A DNA stretch of 26,417 nucleotides from an uncultured Sphingobium sp. (GCA_946885845.1 CAMPHJ010000027.1:1-26417), one strand, 5' to 3'; positions 15,776-26,028 are shown, numbered from the stretch's first letter. Notes: generated from the letters alone by a model not told the origin. Program-made: numbers and translations.

Positions 15776-16894
15776 ATGAATTGGGCCTTGGGACTGTGGA
15801 TCGCGTTGCAGGGGTTGAGCCTTGCCGGGGTGCTGAACTACTGGTGGCATCTGCCACGGGACCGCCAAGAGGAAGCGCCTGACGGCGTGGTCGTGCTGCT
15901 ATCCGTGCGCGACGATTGGGATGGCGGCCCGGAACTGATCGCGCGGTTAAAGGCGCAGACGGCGCGGTTTCGCTTGGTGATTGCGACATCGGGCGCGTGT
16001 TCGGCCGCGGATGCACTCGCGGCGCAAGAGGGGGATTGGGTGCAACTCGTCCGCGCTGGTATAGCGGCGGATGAGGGGCAGAAAGTCCACAAGCTGCGCG
16101 CCGCCCTGCGGTCCTTGCGACCGGACGACCGTTATCTGCTGTTCGTGGATGCGGACATCTTGCCGCCCACGCGACTGGTAGGGCGGCTGCTCTTTCCTCT
16201 GGTGCGGAGGAAGGCGGACATCGTCACCGGATACCGGATGTTGCTGCCAGATGCGAACCCGGTCGCGGCTTTGGTCGGCGCGGTCGAGATGCAACTGGCA
16301 ACCTTGCCCCGCGCCGCGAGCGCCACCATGCCATGGGGCGGAGCCATGGCCTTGACCCGCGACGTAGCACAACGGCATGATCTGGACGCTGCTCTGGCCG
16401 GGCGCTTGTCGGATGACATGGCGATCGGACTGGCCGGATGGCGCGCAAAGCTGCGGTTGCGGCCCGTCCGGGACTTGCTGGTGGCCTCACCCCTGAAAGC
16501 GCGCGGCGCGATCAGCTTTGGCGTGCGGCAATATCGGCATATCTGGACGAACAGCCCCGGCATGTGGGCGGTCGCTTGCGCTGTGTCGGGGGCGCAGGCT
16601 GTCGGCTGGGTCTGGGCGCTCGGCTGGGGCGGCTGGAGCGCTCTGGCCGTGGGCTATGCTGCGGCTGTGGGACGCGCACTGGCGCGGCGTCGGATCATCG
16701 CAGGCGTGCTGGAGCCAAACCAGACGAAGGTGGCGCAGCGGTCGCTCTGGTGGGATGTGCTGACGCCCTTCGCGGTGTGCTGGGCACACTGGGGAATGCA
16801 ACTGGTGGCAGCTTGTTCGAGGCGGATCAGGTGGGGCGGGTTTGAGTACTGGGTGAAGGATGGGAAGGTCGTGCGGATGGCGCGGGTGAATTAG
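15776..16894 (+). CDS. Family 2 glycosyltransferase, ceramide glucosyltransferase-like
   Basis: A 372-residue membrane-bound glycosyltransferase with GT-A fold, most like the GT21/ceramide glucosyltransferase branch. An N-terminal membrane segment (ALGLWIALQGLSLAGVL) is followed by the nucleotide-sugar domain (VVVLLSVRDDWDG). The metal-binding DxD is D125-A-D127 (LFVDADILPP), the probable catalytic acids are in LSDDMAIG at 211-218, and the expected (Q/R)xxRW motif appears as RQYRH at 251-255 with His in place of Trp. C-terminal membrane helices follow from about residue 262. ATG 15776 is used; TTG 15770 is an alternative with a better-spaced AAAGGG. Ceramide glucosyltransferases make the glycosphingolipids that replace LPS in sphingomonads, but the acceptor here is inferred only. 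Confidence 0.75.
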   Translation: MNWALGLWIALQGLSLAGVLNYWWHLPRDRQEEAPDGVVVLLSVRDDWDGGPELIARLKAQTARFRLVIATSGACSAADALAAQEGDWVQLVRAGIAADEGQKVHKLRAALRSLRPDDRYLLFVDADILPPTRLVGRLLFPLVRRKADIVTGYRMLLPDANPVAALVGAVEMQLATLPRAASATMPWGGAMALTRDVAQRHDLDAALAGRLSDDMAIGLAGWRAKLRLRPVRDLLVASPLKARGAISFGVRQYRHIWTNSPGMWAVACAVSGAQAVGWVWALGWGGWSALAVGYAAAVGRALARRRIIAGVLEPNQTKVAQRSLWWDVLTPFAVCWAHWGMQLVAACSRRIRWGGFEYWVKDGKVVRMARVN

Positions 16895-16959
16895 CCGGTT
16901 TCGACGATACATGGTTTTCAAAATATGCGGGGGCCATACTTGCAAGTAGCTGTCCCCCT

Positions 16960-17144
16960 CATCGTCACCCCAGCGAAGGCTGGGGTCTCAGGCGGTCAGA
17001 GGATAACGTCTGACATATCGCGCCAACCTGGATTGCTCTCTTCAATAAGCCGAATTTTCCGTTCCCGCTTCCAGGCTTTGAGCGCCATGTCCCCACCGTA
17101 GCGCACTGCGGCCCGAGACCCCAGCCTTCGCTGGGGTGACGATG
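16960..17144. repeat. Inverted pair of 30-bp palindromic repeats, CCCCAGC type
   Basis: The 30 bp at 16960-16989 recur as an exact reverse complement at 17115-17144, with 125 bp between. Each copy contains its own hairpin: CCCCAGC-GAAG-GCTGGGG at 16968-16985 and the complementary CCCCAGC-CTTC-GCTGGGG at 17119-17136. This is the layout of a REP/BIME-type mosaic: small hairpin units in opposite orientation around a non-repeated core. Confidence 0.85.
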
Positions 17145-17314
17145 GATTTTATGTCCGTTCAACGGCACTTGCACCCGTCAATCCGCCAGTCAGCTAATCA
17201 CCCCGCATGGCCGCTGCCATGCTGCGAACCGCATGGCGCCGATAAACTGCTGATCCGTTTCCAAGCTGGTAAGCTGCTCGACGGCAGCCGACCGTTGCTG
17301 CTGTTAGGCACGCC

Positions 17315-17399
17315 GTGCTCCTGCGAAGGCAGGAGCCCAGTTCAGACGCTGCAATGATCTACTCCGGGCGGGACTGGGCTCCTGCCTTCGCACGAGCAC
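17315..17399. repeat. Inverted pair of 27-bp palindromic repeats, CTCCTGC type
   Basis: The 27 bp at 17315-17341 recur as a reverse complement with one mismatch at 17373-17399, with 31 bp between. Each arm carries a 7-bp hairpin, CTCCTGC-GAAG-GCAGGAG at 17318-17335 and its counterpart in the second arm. The loop GAAG is the same as in the CCCCAGC-type pair nearby, and the arm sequence is related to the trpB-trpA element. Confidence 0.85.
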
Positions 17400-17596
17400 C
17401 TCATCCAGAGCGAACATCAATGTCCGCTCTCCACCCAACCCTATCATCCAGACTGGGCGCGGAAAGTGCCCTGTCGCTCGATATGTCGGCCTTTGCACAT
17501 GACGCGTTCGGACTGGCCGTGAATTGCCACCCCAGACTTCCAATAAAGTGACTAAGCCGATGGGCGCTCGCAAATTTGTTCGAAATGAACGGTGAG

Positions 17597-17940
17597 CTAA
17601 AATCCCGCCGGAAACAGATGCCTGCCCTGCTCATCCAGTCGCAACACGACCTTCCCCGCGACCGCACTCAACGGCAGATCACCATATAAATGCGGGAACA
17701 GCGCGCCGCCGCGAGACTCTTCCCACTTCACCGCCTCGCCAAAAGGCGCAAGATCGACCATCACCATCACCAGATTATCCTGGCCCGCGAAATGCTTTGC
17801 CGCGGTTTCGGCCGCCTGCTCACGGGTGGACATGTGGATATAGCCGTCGGCCAGATCGACCGGCGCACCCTTGAACAGGCCGTCGGTCTTTAGCTGGTCA
17901 TACTGATCCCTGGTCAGGATCTTGTAGGCAAACAGGTCTT

Positions 17941-17944
<4 letters not shown>
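17597..17944 (-). CDS. DUF952 domain protein coupled to gyrA
   Basis: A 115-residue cytosolic protein consisting of one DUF952 domain. Recognisable blocks are the start FAYKILTRDQYDQL, the central DGYIHMSTREQAAETAAKHF and the later KWEESRGGALFPHLYGDLPL. The function is unknown. I recall that Pfam groups DUF952 with the ADP-ribosyltransferase-like fold; the conserved YIHxST piece would then lie in the NAD-binding half, but no activity is established. It starts with GTG at 17944, overlapping the gyrA stop by 4 bp (GTGA), so it is probably translated by ribosomes finishing gyrA. The domain is the usual length and seems intact. Confidence 0.85.
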
Positions 17945-20685
<2,741 letters not shown>

Positions 20686-20719
20686 GCACTAGCGGAGCGA
20701 AACAAATCTGTCACCCCTC

Positions 20720-20735
20720 ACGCACGCGCGCGCGC
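20720..20735. other. Alternating purine-pyrimidine (CG) tract upstream of gyrA
   Basis: Sixteen consecutive bases alternate purine and pyrimidine, ACGCA followed by CG steps. Such tracts can adopt Z-DNA under negative supercoiling. It lies 35-50 bp upstream of the gyrA ATG, in the divergent spacer shared with the exported-protein gene. Whether it forms Z-DNA is not shown by the sequence. Confidence 0.4.
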
Positions 20736-20762
20736 TCGCGATAAACAAGCTGCAAGAAGGGG

Positions 20763-20791
20763 CTGACAGGCTGGGAAGTGGTGCATATACG
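20763..20791 (+). promoter_or_regulatory. Candidate promoter of the first exported paralogue
   Basis: CTGACA is followed after exactly 17 bp by TATACG, a good sigma-70-type pair. Transcription would begin near 20798 and leave a leader of about 80 nt before the ATG at 20879. It points away from gyrA. Confidence 0.5.
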
Positions 20792-20878
20792 CTGTTCAAA
20801 CGTCATTCACGCGTCGCCCCCTAATCGGCGCATAACCAGAGGCCGCCTGTCCCCCCGGGCGCAGAGGAGAAGATGATC

Positions 20879-22153
20879 ATGCGTTTTGTTACCCCCGTGG
20901 CGCTTGCGCTGGTTCTGGCGCTTACCGGCGGTGCGGTTTCCGCTCCGGCAATGGCGGCCAAGAAGGAAGACAAGAAGGGCGCAGCGCCCAAGCTGAACGT
21001 ATCGGCCGAGGTAATCAAATCCTTGCAGGCTGCTCAGGAAGCGACCCAGAAGAATGATTTCGTCGCGGCCAAGGCTGCCCTGACGGACGCCGATGCCAAG
21101 GCGCAGTCGAACGACGACAAATATCAGATCGGCGCCGTCAAGCTGAACACCTCCATCGCGGCCAAGGACAACGCTCTGCAGGGCGAAGCTCTGACGCAGA
21201 TGCTGGACAGCGGGCTTACCCCGCCCGATCAGCTTGGCCAGTTCAACGCCATTGCCGCCGACCAGGCGCTGCAGGCGAAAAATTATGACCTCGCCATTTC
21301 ACGCGCAAAGGCCGCCGCGCAGGCAGGCTACAAGCCCGAAGCCGTCAACGTGACCTTGGCTCAGGCCTATTTCGGCAAGGCTGGCACCGCCAACGCATCG
21401 GTGGAACCGGCGCGTGGCCTTAACCAGCAGGGCCTTGCCGCGCTGAAGGCGGCAGCGGACGCCACGAAGGCGGCGGGCGGTCAGGTTCCGGCGCAATGGT
21501 ATCAGATCGGCGTCAGCCGTGCAGCAGGGGCACGCCTGCCCGAAACCGCTGAATGGGCGAAGGCCGCCTATCAGGCCCAACCGAGCGGCGAGAATTTGCG
21601 CACCCTGATCCGCCTGTTTCAACAATCCAATCCCAACATCTCCCCCCGCGAAAATCTGGACGTGCTGCGCCTGATGGCGGCATCGGGCGGCCTGGTCGTG
21701 GCCGGTGACTATACCGAATATGCCGAAATGGCGTCGAAGACCGGCATATATGGCGAAGTGAAATCGGCCATCGAAGCAGGCCGCGCAAAGGGCGTGTTGA
21801 AGGGGTCTGCCGGCGCCGACGTCTACCAGACCACCACGCCCAAGATCGCCAGCGACAAGAGCTCGCTTCCCTCCGCCGAAGCGGACGCGCGGAAGGCCGC
21901 CACTGGCAAGATCGCTGCCGCTACCGCCGACGCCTATCTGGGCTATGGCGACTATGCGAAGGCCGCCGCGATGTTCGAACTCGCCAAGCAAAAGGGCGGC
22001 GTCGATGCGGATGAAGTCAACACTCGGCTGGGCATTGCGAAGGCGCTGGGCGGCGACGTTGCCGCTGCCAAGGCCGCGCTGCAATCGGTTCAGGCGGGCG
22101 CTCGCAAGCAGATCGCGGACCTCTGGCTGGCCTATCTCGCCACCAAGGCCTGA
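20879..22153 (+). CDS. Exported helical-repeat protein, paralogue 1
   Basis: I do not recognise a characterised family. The 424-residue product has a Sec signal peptide (MRFVTPVALALVLALTGG) with a probable cut near APAMA at 26. The mature protein is Ala/Lys-rich and almost wholly helical, with TPR/Sel1-like alternation of helices (for example YDLAISRAKAAAQAGYKPEA and GDYAKAAAMFELAKQKGG), suggesting an alpha-solenoid in the periplasm or anchored to the envelope. ATG 20879 is chosen because AGGAGA (20865-20870) is 8 nt from it but only 2 nt from the other ATG at 20873. It is divergent from gyrA and is followed by a strong terminator and then a diverged paralogue. TPR-type proteins usually serve as scaffolds. 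Confidence 0.75.
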   Translation: MRFVTPVALALVLALTGGAVSAPAMAAKKEDKKGAAPKLNVSAEVIKSLQAAQEATQKNDFVAAKAALTDADAKAQSNDDKYQIGAVKLNTSIAAKDNALQGEALTQMLDSGLTPPDQLGQFNAIAADQALQAKNYDLAISRAKAAAQAGYKPEAVNVTLAQAYFGKAGTANASVEPARGLNQQGLAALKAAADATKAAGGQVPAQWYQIGVSRAAGARLPETAEWAKAAYQAQPSGENLRTLIRLFQQSNPNISPRENLDVLRLMAASGGLVVAGDYTEYAEMASKTGIYGEVKSAIEAGRAKGVLKGSAGADVYQTTTPKIASDKSSLPSAEADARKAATGKIAAATADAYLGYGDYAKAAAMFELAKQKGGVDADEVNTRLGIAKALGGDVAAAKAALQSVQAGARKQIADLWLAYLATKA

Positions 22154-22161
22154 TCGCTCAG

Positions 22162-22193
22162 GGCGCGCCCGCTGCCGTGGCGGGCGCGCCTTT
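22162..22193 (+). terminator. Strong hairpin terminator after paralogue 1
   Basis: A perfect 11-bp GC-rich stem, GGCGCGCCCGC/GCGGGCGCGCC, with a 7-nt loop (TGCCGTG) is followed by TTTA. It begins 8 bp after the stop codon of the upstream gene, so the two paralogues are probably separate transcripts or the second is reduced relative to the first. The T tract is short. Confidence 0.75.
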
Positions 22194-22261
22194 ACCGGGA
22201 CAACGGCTATATAACAGGGCCGGGCGATATAGGTCCGGGAAAGCAAGGGGGACGGCCCGAC

Positions 22262-23536
22262 ATGGTCCGCATTCGACTATCGATGATCACCTATGGGTTG
22301 CTGGCGACTGCCGGAATGGTCGTGGCTGGAACGCCCACAATGGCCAAGAAACAGTCTGCGACCGGGCCAGCAGTCCAGATGTCCGAATCCTTCCGCGCAT
22401 CGGCCTATGCCGCCGACGCCGCGATCAAGGCGGGCGACGCGGCGTCGGCGCAGGCGCGGGTCGCCGGACTGATGCCGACCAGCGATTTCGAAGCCTATGT
22501 GGCGGCAGGGCTGCGGTTCGAAACAGCGGTGCTGCGGCAGGATTTTCAGGCGCAACGCATCGCCCTGACCGACATGTTCAAAACCGGGTCCGTGCCGAAA
22601 AAGGATGCCCCCCGACTGCGTTATATCGCGGGCTATCTGTCCTATGTCGTGGGCAATAACGACGACGCGCTGGCGCAACTCGATTATGCCAAGACGCTGG
22701 GATATGATGGCATCGACGCGACGATGCTGCGCGCGGACATTTATTTCCGCAAGAACAAGCCCAAGGATGCACGGCCCTATGTACGCGAAGCGCTCGCTCG
22801 CCAGCGGGCGTCGGGGCAACCGATCCCTGCCGCCTGGTATGACCGTGCGATCTCCATGGCCTATGCGGCGGGCGACTGGTCGGAAGTCGGCTCCCTTTAT
22901 CGGGAACGTCTCTCCCTTTATGGCTCGGCAGGCGAGTGGCGGTCGGCGCTCGCCAATTATCTGACGGCTCCCGGCATGGACGCCCAGGTGCAGCTTGACC
23001 TCTATCGGCTGCAGGCCGCCAACGGCGCGATGGCGAGCGAGCGAGACTATCAGGCCTATGCCCAGTTCGCCGAAAAGGCAGGCAACCATGCCGAAGCAAA
23101 GGCGATCATCGAAGCGGGGCGCGCCGCTGGCAAGCTGACTTCGACCCAGGCCGCAACGGCTGCTGTGATGAAGAGCGTGACGCCCAAGGCGGCCAAGCAG
23201 ATCGCGGGTCTGCCTGCCGCTGCCAAGAAAGCAGCGACGGCAAAGGATGGATCGGCGGCGCTGGCGGTGGCGGACGATTATTTCTCGCTCAGCCAGTTTC
23301 CGCAGGCCGTCGAACAATATCGCCTGGCGTTGAGCAAGGGCGGCGTTGATCGGGGTCGGGCTAACACGCGGCTGGGCATCGCCCTCGCGCGTTCGGGCGA
23401 CCTGCCGGGTGGCAAGGCTGCGCTGGCGCAAGTGGACGGCAATTGGGCTAATGTCGCGGGGTTCTGGACGGTGTGGATCGACCAGCAAAGTCGCAAGGTG
23501 GCCGAACGTCCTGCCATCACTTCACCGGCCAGCTGA
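22262..23536 (+). CDS. Exported helical-repeat protein, paralogue 2
   Basis: A 424-residue exported protein related to the one before it. The signal peptide is ITYGLLATAGMVVAGTPTMA after a short basic start (MVRIRLSM). The mature part is TPR-like and helical, with pairs such as RYIAGYLSYVVGNNDDAL and YFSLSQFPQAVEQYRLALSK. It shares with paralogue 1 the segment KGGVD...NTRLGIA...KAAL near the C-terminus (about 20 of 33 residues identical by eye), the IEAGRA block, the PAxWY motif in the middle and LDxxRLxAxxG. Equal length and collinear motifs indicate an old tandem duplication. An AAGGGGGA ribosome-binding site lies 9 nt before the ATG. The function is unknown. Confidence 0.75.
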   Translation: MVRIRLSMITYGLLATAGMVVAGTPTMAKKQSATGPAVQMSESFRASAYAADAAIKAGDAASAQARVAGLMPTSDFEAYVAAGLRFETAVLRQDFQAQRIALTDMFKTGSVPKKDAPRLRYIAGYLSYVVGNNDDALAQLDYAKTLGYDGIDATMLRADIYFRKNKPKDARPYVREALARQRASGQPIPAAWYDRAISMAYAAGDWSEVGSLYRERLSLYGSAGEWRSALANYLTAPGMDAQVQLDLYRLQAANGAMASERDYQAYAQFAEKAGNHAEAKAIIEAGRAAGKLTSTQAATAAVMKSVTPKAAKQIAGLPAAAKKAATAKDGSAALAVADDYFSLSQFPQAVEQYRLALSKGGVDRGRANTRLGIALARSGDLPGGKAALAQVDGNWANVAGFWTVWIDQQSRKVAERPAITSPAS

Positions 23537-23557
23537 ACGCCATTCAGCCGGACTAAA

Positions 23558-23584
23558 GCCGTTGCCGGTCAAACCGGCAACGGC
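23558..23584 (-). terminator. Terminator hairpin at the end of the Lrp-family gene
   Basis: A perfect 12-bp stem, GCCGTTGCCGGT/ACCGGCAACGGC, has a loop of only 3 nt. Read on the minus strand it is followed by TTTAGTCC, so it works best for the Lrp-family gene; it may also stop the convergent paralogue-2 transcript. The stem includes the last codons and the stop codon of the Lrp-family gene. Confidence 0.75.
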
Positions 23585-24042
23585 ACCCCCGGAAGGGTTT
23601 TTGATGTGCGGATGGTGAGGGATGTCTTCACGCTCACCACATTCGGTGCAGGTGTCAGCTTCGACGTCAGGAACTGCTGGAAACTCTGCAAATCCCGCGC
23701 GACCACCTTCAGGATGAAGTCGATTTCGCCGTTCAGCATATGGCATTCCCGCACTTCGGGCAGGGCGGCGACATGGTCCTCAAATGCCTTCAGGTCGGCT
23801 TCGGCCTGGCTTTTCAGGCTGACCATGGCGAACACGGTGATGGTGTAACCCAGCATCGCCGGATTGACGACGGCATGATATGAACTGATCGCGCCATTTT
23901 CCTCCAGCGCGCGGACGCGGCGGAGGCACGGCGGCGCGGTCAGTCCGACCTTGCGCGCCAGTTCCACATTGGTCATCCGGCCGTCCTGCTGCAACTCGCC
24001 CAGGATGTGCAGGTCGATGTCGTCGATGTTCGGACCGGCCAT
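23569..24042 (-). CDS. Lrp/AsnC-family transcriptional regulator
   Basis: A 157-residue feast/famine regulator. The N-terminal helix-turn-helix is clear (DIDLHILGELQQDGRMTNVE, then LARKVGLTAPPCLRRVRALE), followed by the ENGAISSYHAVVNPAMLGY hinge. The C-terminal ligand-binding RAM domain includes HVAALPEVRECHMLNGEIDF and ends in VVSVKTSLTIRTSK. Such proteins usually bind amino acids and control their metabolism or transport; the ligand is unknown here. The ATG at 24042 (MAGPNIDD) has AAAGGAAAT 9 nt upstream; the open frame extends 21 codons further but with no family resemblance. It is divergent from the histidine-kinase-like gene. Confidence 0.92.
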   Translation of the reverse strand: MAGPNIDDIDLHILGELQQDGRMTNVELARKVGLTAPPCLRRVRALEENGAISSYHAVVNPAMLGYTITVFAMVSLKSQAEADLKAFEDHVAALPEVRECHMLNGEIDFILKVVARDLQSFQQFLTSKLTPAPNVVSVKTSLTIRTSKTLPGVPLPV

Positions 24043-24077
24043 CGCTTGCTTATTTCCTTTCTCGATTCTTGCTCGCC

Positions 24078-24105
24078 ATAATAATAATATTTCAGGGCAA
24101 TGCAA
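24078..24105 (-). promoter_or_regulatory. Candidate promoter of the Lrp-family gene
   Basis: On the minus strand TTGCAT is followed after 16 bp by TATTAT, placed in an unusually AT-rich patch (ATAATAATAATATTT) for this GC-rich DNA. Transcription would begin about 30 bp before the ATG at 24042. Lrp proteins often repress themselves, and the AT-rich patch would suit that, but no defined operator is visible. Confidence 0.5.
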
Positions 24106-24236
24106 TTTGTCCCACTATGCGACGATCCAAAATGGTCGTTGCGCGTGCCTTTTGTTTTGCCCGGCAAAGGCCTATTCCTGCAGCATATCCGCGCGATCTT
24201 CTTCTGCATGTCGCCGGGTTGGAATGAGGGAATAGA

Positions 24237-25985
24237 GTGCGCTTCAACGATCTGATGCAGACGGTTCTCGCCGCGGAAAATAGAAGCGGCCTTGGTGCGG
24301 TGACCCTGTGGCGCCAGTGCGTCGACCTGCTCGCGCAGAATGACCGCCCCGAACGCCGGTCGCTGCCGGAAGACGAGCGGATGGCTTTGCTGGACCGCCT
24401 GACGGAACTGCGGCCACAACTGTCGGAAACGCAGCGCATCGCGACGGTCGTGGAACTGGGCGGGCGGCTGCGGTCGCCCACGTTGGTAGAGTTTTTCGCC
24501 AATGACCGGCCATCCATCGCGGCTGCGGCCATGTCACGCGCACGACTGCCGGACCATCGCTGGGCGGAACTTCTGCCTCATCTGACCCCGACCGCACGGG
24601 GTGTGCTGCGCGGGCGGCGCGACCTTGGTCCTGAGGCTCAACAGGCGCTGGACGCGTTTGGATCGACCGATCTGGTGCTCACCACCGACCTGCGGGACCG
24701 GCCCGACCTGGCCGAAGACATGCTGCTGACCCCGGACATGGTCGCTCCGCTATCGCTGGAACCGACCGAACCGGCGAAGGCTCCCGTTGAGGAGGTGCCG
24801 TCTGAAACGGTGGATGAGCCACAGGCTGGCGATAGCCAGATCCGCAATCTGGTCAGCCGCATCGAACGTTTCACCAGCACCCGCCGCGCGCCCGACGCAA
24901 AGGTAGCGCGGACAGAGGTGCAGGATGCGACCAGCGTTCGGACCTTCGCATTCGAAACCGATGCTGCTGGCATGATCATCTGGATCGAACAGGGGCCACG
25001 CGCTGCGCTGATCGGCTTGTCGCTGGGCGAAACATCGCTTCCGGGCGCTAGCGGGCCTGATGGCAGCGTGGCAGGTGCGTTCATGCGCCGCAGCGGGTTT
25101 CAGAATGGCCGTTTCACCATAGTGGGCGGCGCGATGGCGGGCGAGTGGAGGCTGTCGGCCACACCCTTTTTCGACCCCCGTTCCGGGCGCTTTCTGGGCT
25201 ATCGCGGGCAGGCGCGGCGACCCTATCTCCATGAAGTCGCCGCCGCCCCGGTCGCCGAACCGGTATCGGTCGCAGGTCTTTCAGCGGACTCCCTGCGCCA
25301 GCTGGTCCATGAACTGCGCACCCCGCTCAACGCCATATTGGGTTTCGCCGACATCATCGAACAGGAACTGTTCGGGCCGAGCGGGCCGGAATATCGCGAA
25401 ATGGCGGGCAAGATCGCTGTTGACGCACGGCATTTGCTGGCGGCCTTCGACGACCTGGACCTCGCTGCCCGCGTGTCGCGCGGCGAAGGGGCCGAAGCCC
25501 TGAGCGCGGTCGATCCGGTACTGCTGGTCGCCCAGGTTTCCGCCCGCTTCCAGGAACAGGGCGAAGGCAGCGGCGCGCAGGTCGATATCGACATGGCAAC
25601 CGCCCTCCCGCTGGTCCGCATCGATCCTGTCCAGGGCGAACGGATGGTGCAACATCTGATGCGCACCGTTATTTCCGTGATGGCCCCCGACGAAGCGCTG
25701 ACCGGCGCCTGCTGGTTCCAACCTGACACTGGCAACGGATCGGTCGTGCTGGGCGTCGATCGCCCCGCCTGCCTTGACGGCATGGAGGAGGATCAGCTCC
25801 TCGACCCCGGCTATACGACGGAGGGCGACTGGGCGGACGGCCCCTTGCTGGGCCTTGGCTTTTCCCTGCGCCTGATCCGTAGCCTGGCCGCGGGCAGTGG
25901 GGGGACGCTGCGGATCGAACCGGATCGCTTCCTGCTGACCATGCCCGCGCTGGGCATAAGGGAAGACGCCGCGGGCAACGCCTGA
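24237..25985 (+). CDS. Soluble histidine-kinase-like protein with degenerate ATPase domain
   Basis: A 582-residue cytosolic protein. Residues 1-140 are helical and resemble HEAT-like repeats (LRPQLSETQRIATVVELGG). Residues 140-230 form an acidic, Pro-rich linker. Residues 235-330 look PAS-like (FAFETDAAGMIIWIEQGPR, then WRLSATPFFDPRSGRFLGYR). Residues 353-415 are a HisKA dimerisation domain with H358 in HELRTPLNAILGF. The C-terminal region (455-570) has the outline of a HATPase domain, with LLGLGFSLRLIRSLA like a G2 region, but the N-box reads HLMRTVISV without the essential Asn, and no DxGxG box is seen. It has no membrane segment. GTG 24237 is preceded by GAGGGA with good spacing. It may be a phosphotransferase or a scaffold rather than an active kinase. 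Confidence 0.8.
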   Translation: MRFNDLMQTVLAAENRSGLGAVTLWRQCVDLLAQNDRPERRSLPEDERMALLDRLTELRPQLSETQRIATVVELGGRLRSPTLVEFFANDRPSIAAAAMSRARLPDHRWAELLPHLTPTARGVLRGRRDLGPEAQQALDAFGSTDLVLTTDLRDRPDLAEDMLLTPDMVAPLSLEPTEPAKAPVEEVPSETVDEPQAGDSQIRNLVSRIERFTSTRRAPDAKVARTEVQDATSVRTFAFETDAAGMIIWIEQGPRAALIGLSLGETSLPGASGPDGSVAGAFMRRSGFQNGRFTIVGGAMAGEWRLSATPFFDPRSGRFLGYRGQARRPYLHEVAAAPVAEPVSVAGLSADSLRQLVHELRTPLNAILGFADIIEQELFGPSGPEYREMAGKIAVDARHLLAAFDDLDLAARVSRGEGAEALSAVDPVLLVAQVSARFQEQGEGSGAQVDIDMATALPLVRIDPVQGERMVQHLMRTVISVMAPDEALTGACWFQPDTGNGSVVLGVDRPACLDGMEEDQLLDPGYTTEGDWADGPLLGLGFSLRLIRSLAAGSGGTLRIEPDRFLLTMPALGIREDAAGNA

Positions 25986-26028
25986 CCAACGCAATCCTAT
26001 CGCAACCATTGGCGGTTAGGGTCGCGCC

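Larger units (their letters stand above)
16895..17596. other. Gene-poor repeat-bearing region
   Basis: I find no convincing gene in this stretch of about 700 bp. Open frames here are short, cross the repeats and resemble no protein. It contains two inverted pairs of palindromic repeats (16960-17144 and 17315-17399). It also has a phrase near 17412 (GAACATCAATGTCCGCTCTC) like a recurring sphingomonad intergenic motif as I remember it. The part 17145-17314 and the end 17400-17596 could hold decayed gene remnants, but nothing recognisable. Confidence 0.6.

Noticed and set aside
15738..16016. 93-codon N-terminal extension of the LpxL-like frame
   Set aside because: It is Pro/Arg/Ser-rich, shows no family resemblance and lies antisense to the start of the glycosyltransferase gene, so it is read as non-coding in that frame.
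16960..17399. CRISPR array
   Set aside because: The repeats are inverted pairs with unequal spacing, not direct repeats with regular spacers, and there is no cas gene.
16965..17573. Small open frames within the repeat region
   Set aside because: They run through the palindromic repeats (for example a peptide with HRHPSEGWGL), have no good ribosome-binding sites and are what these repeats encode by chance.
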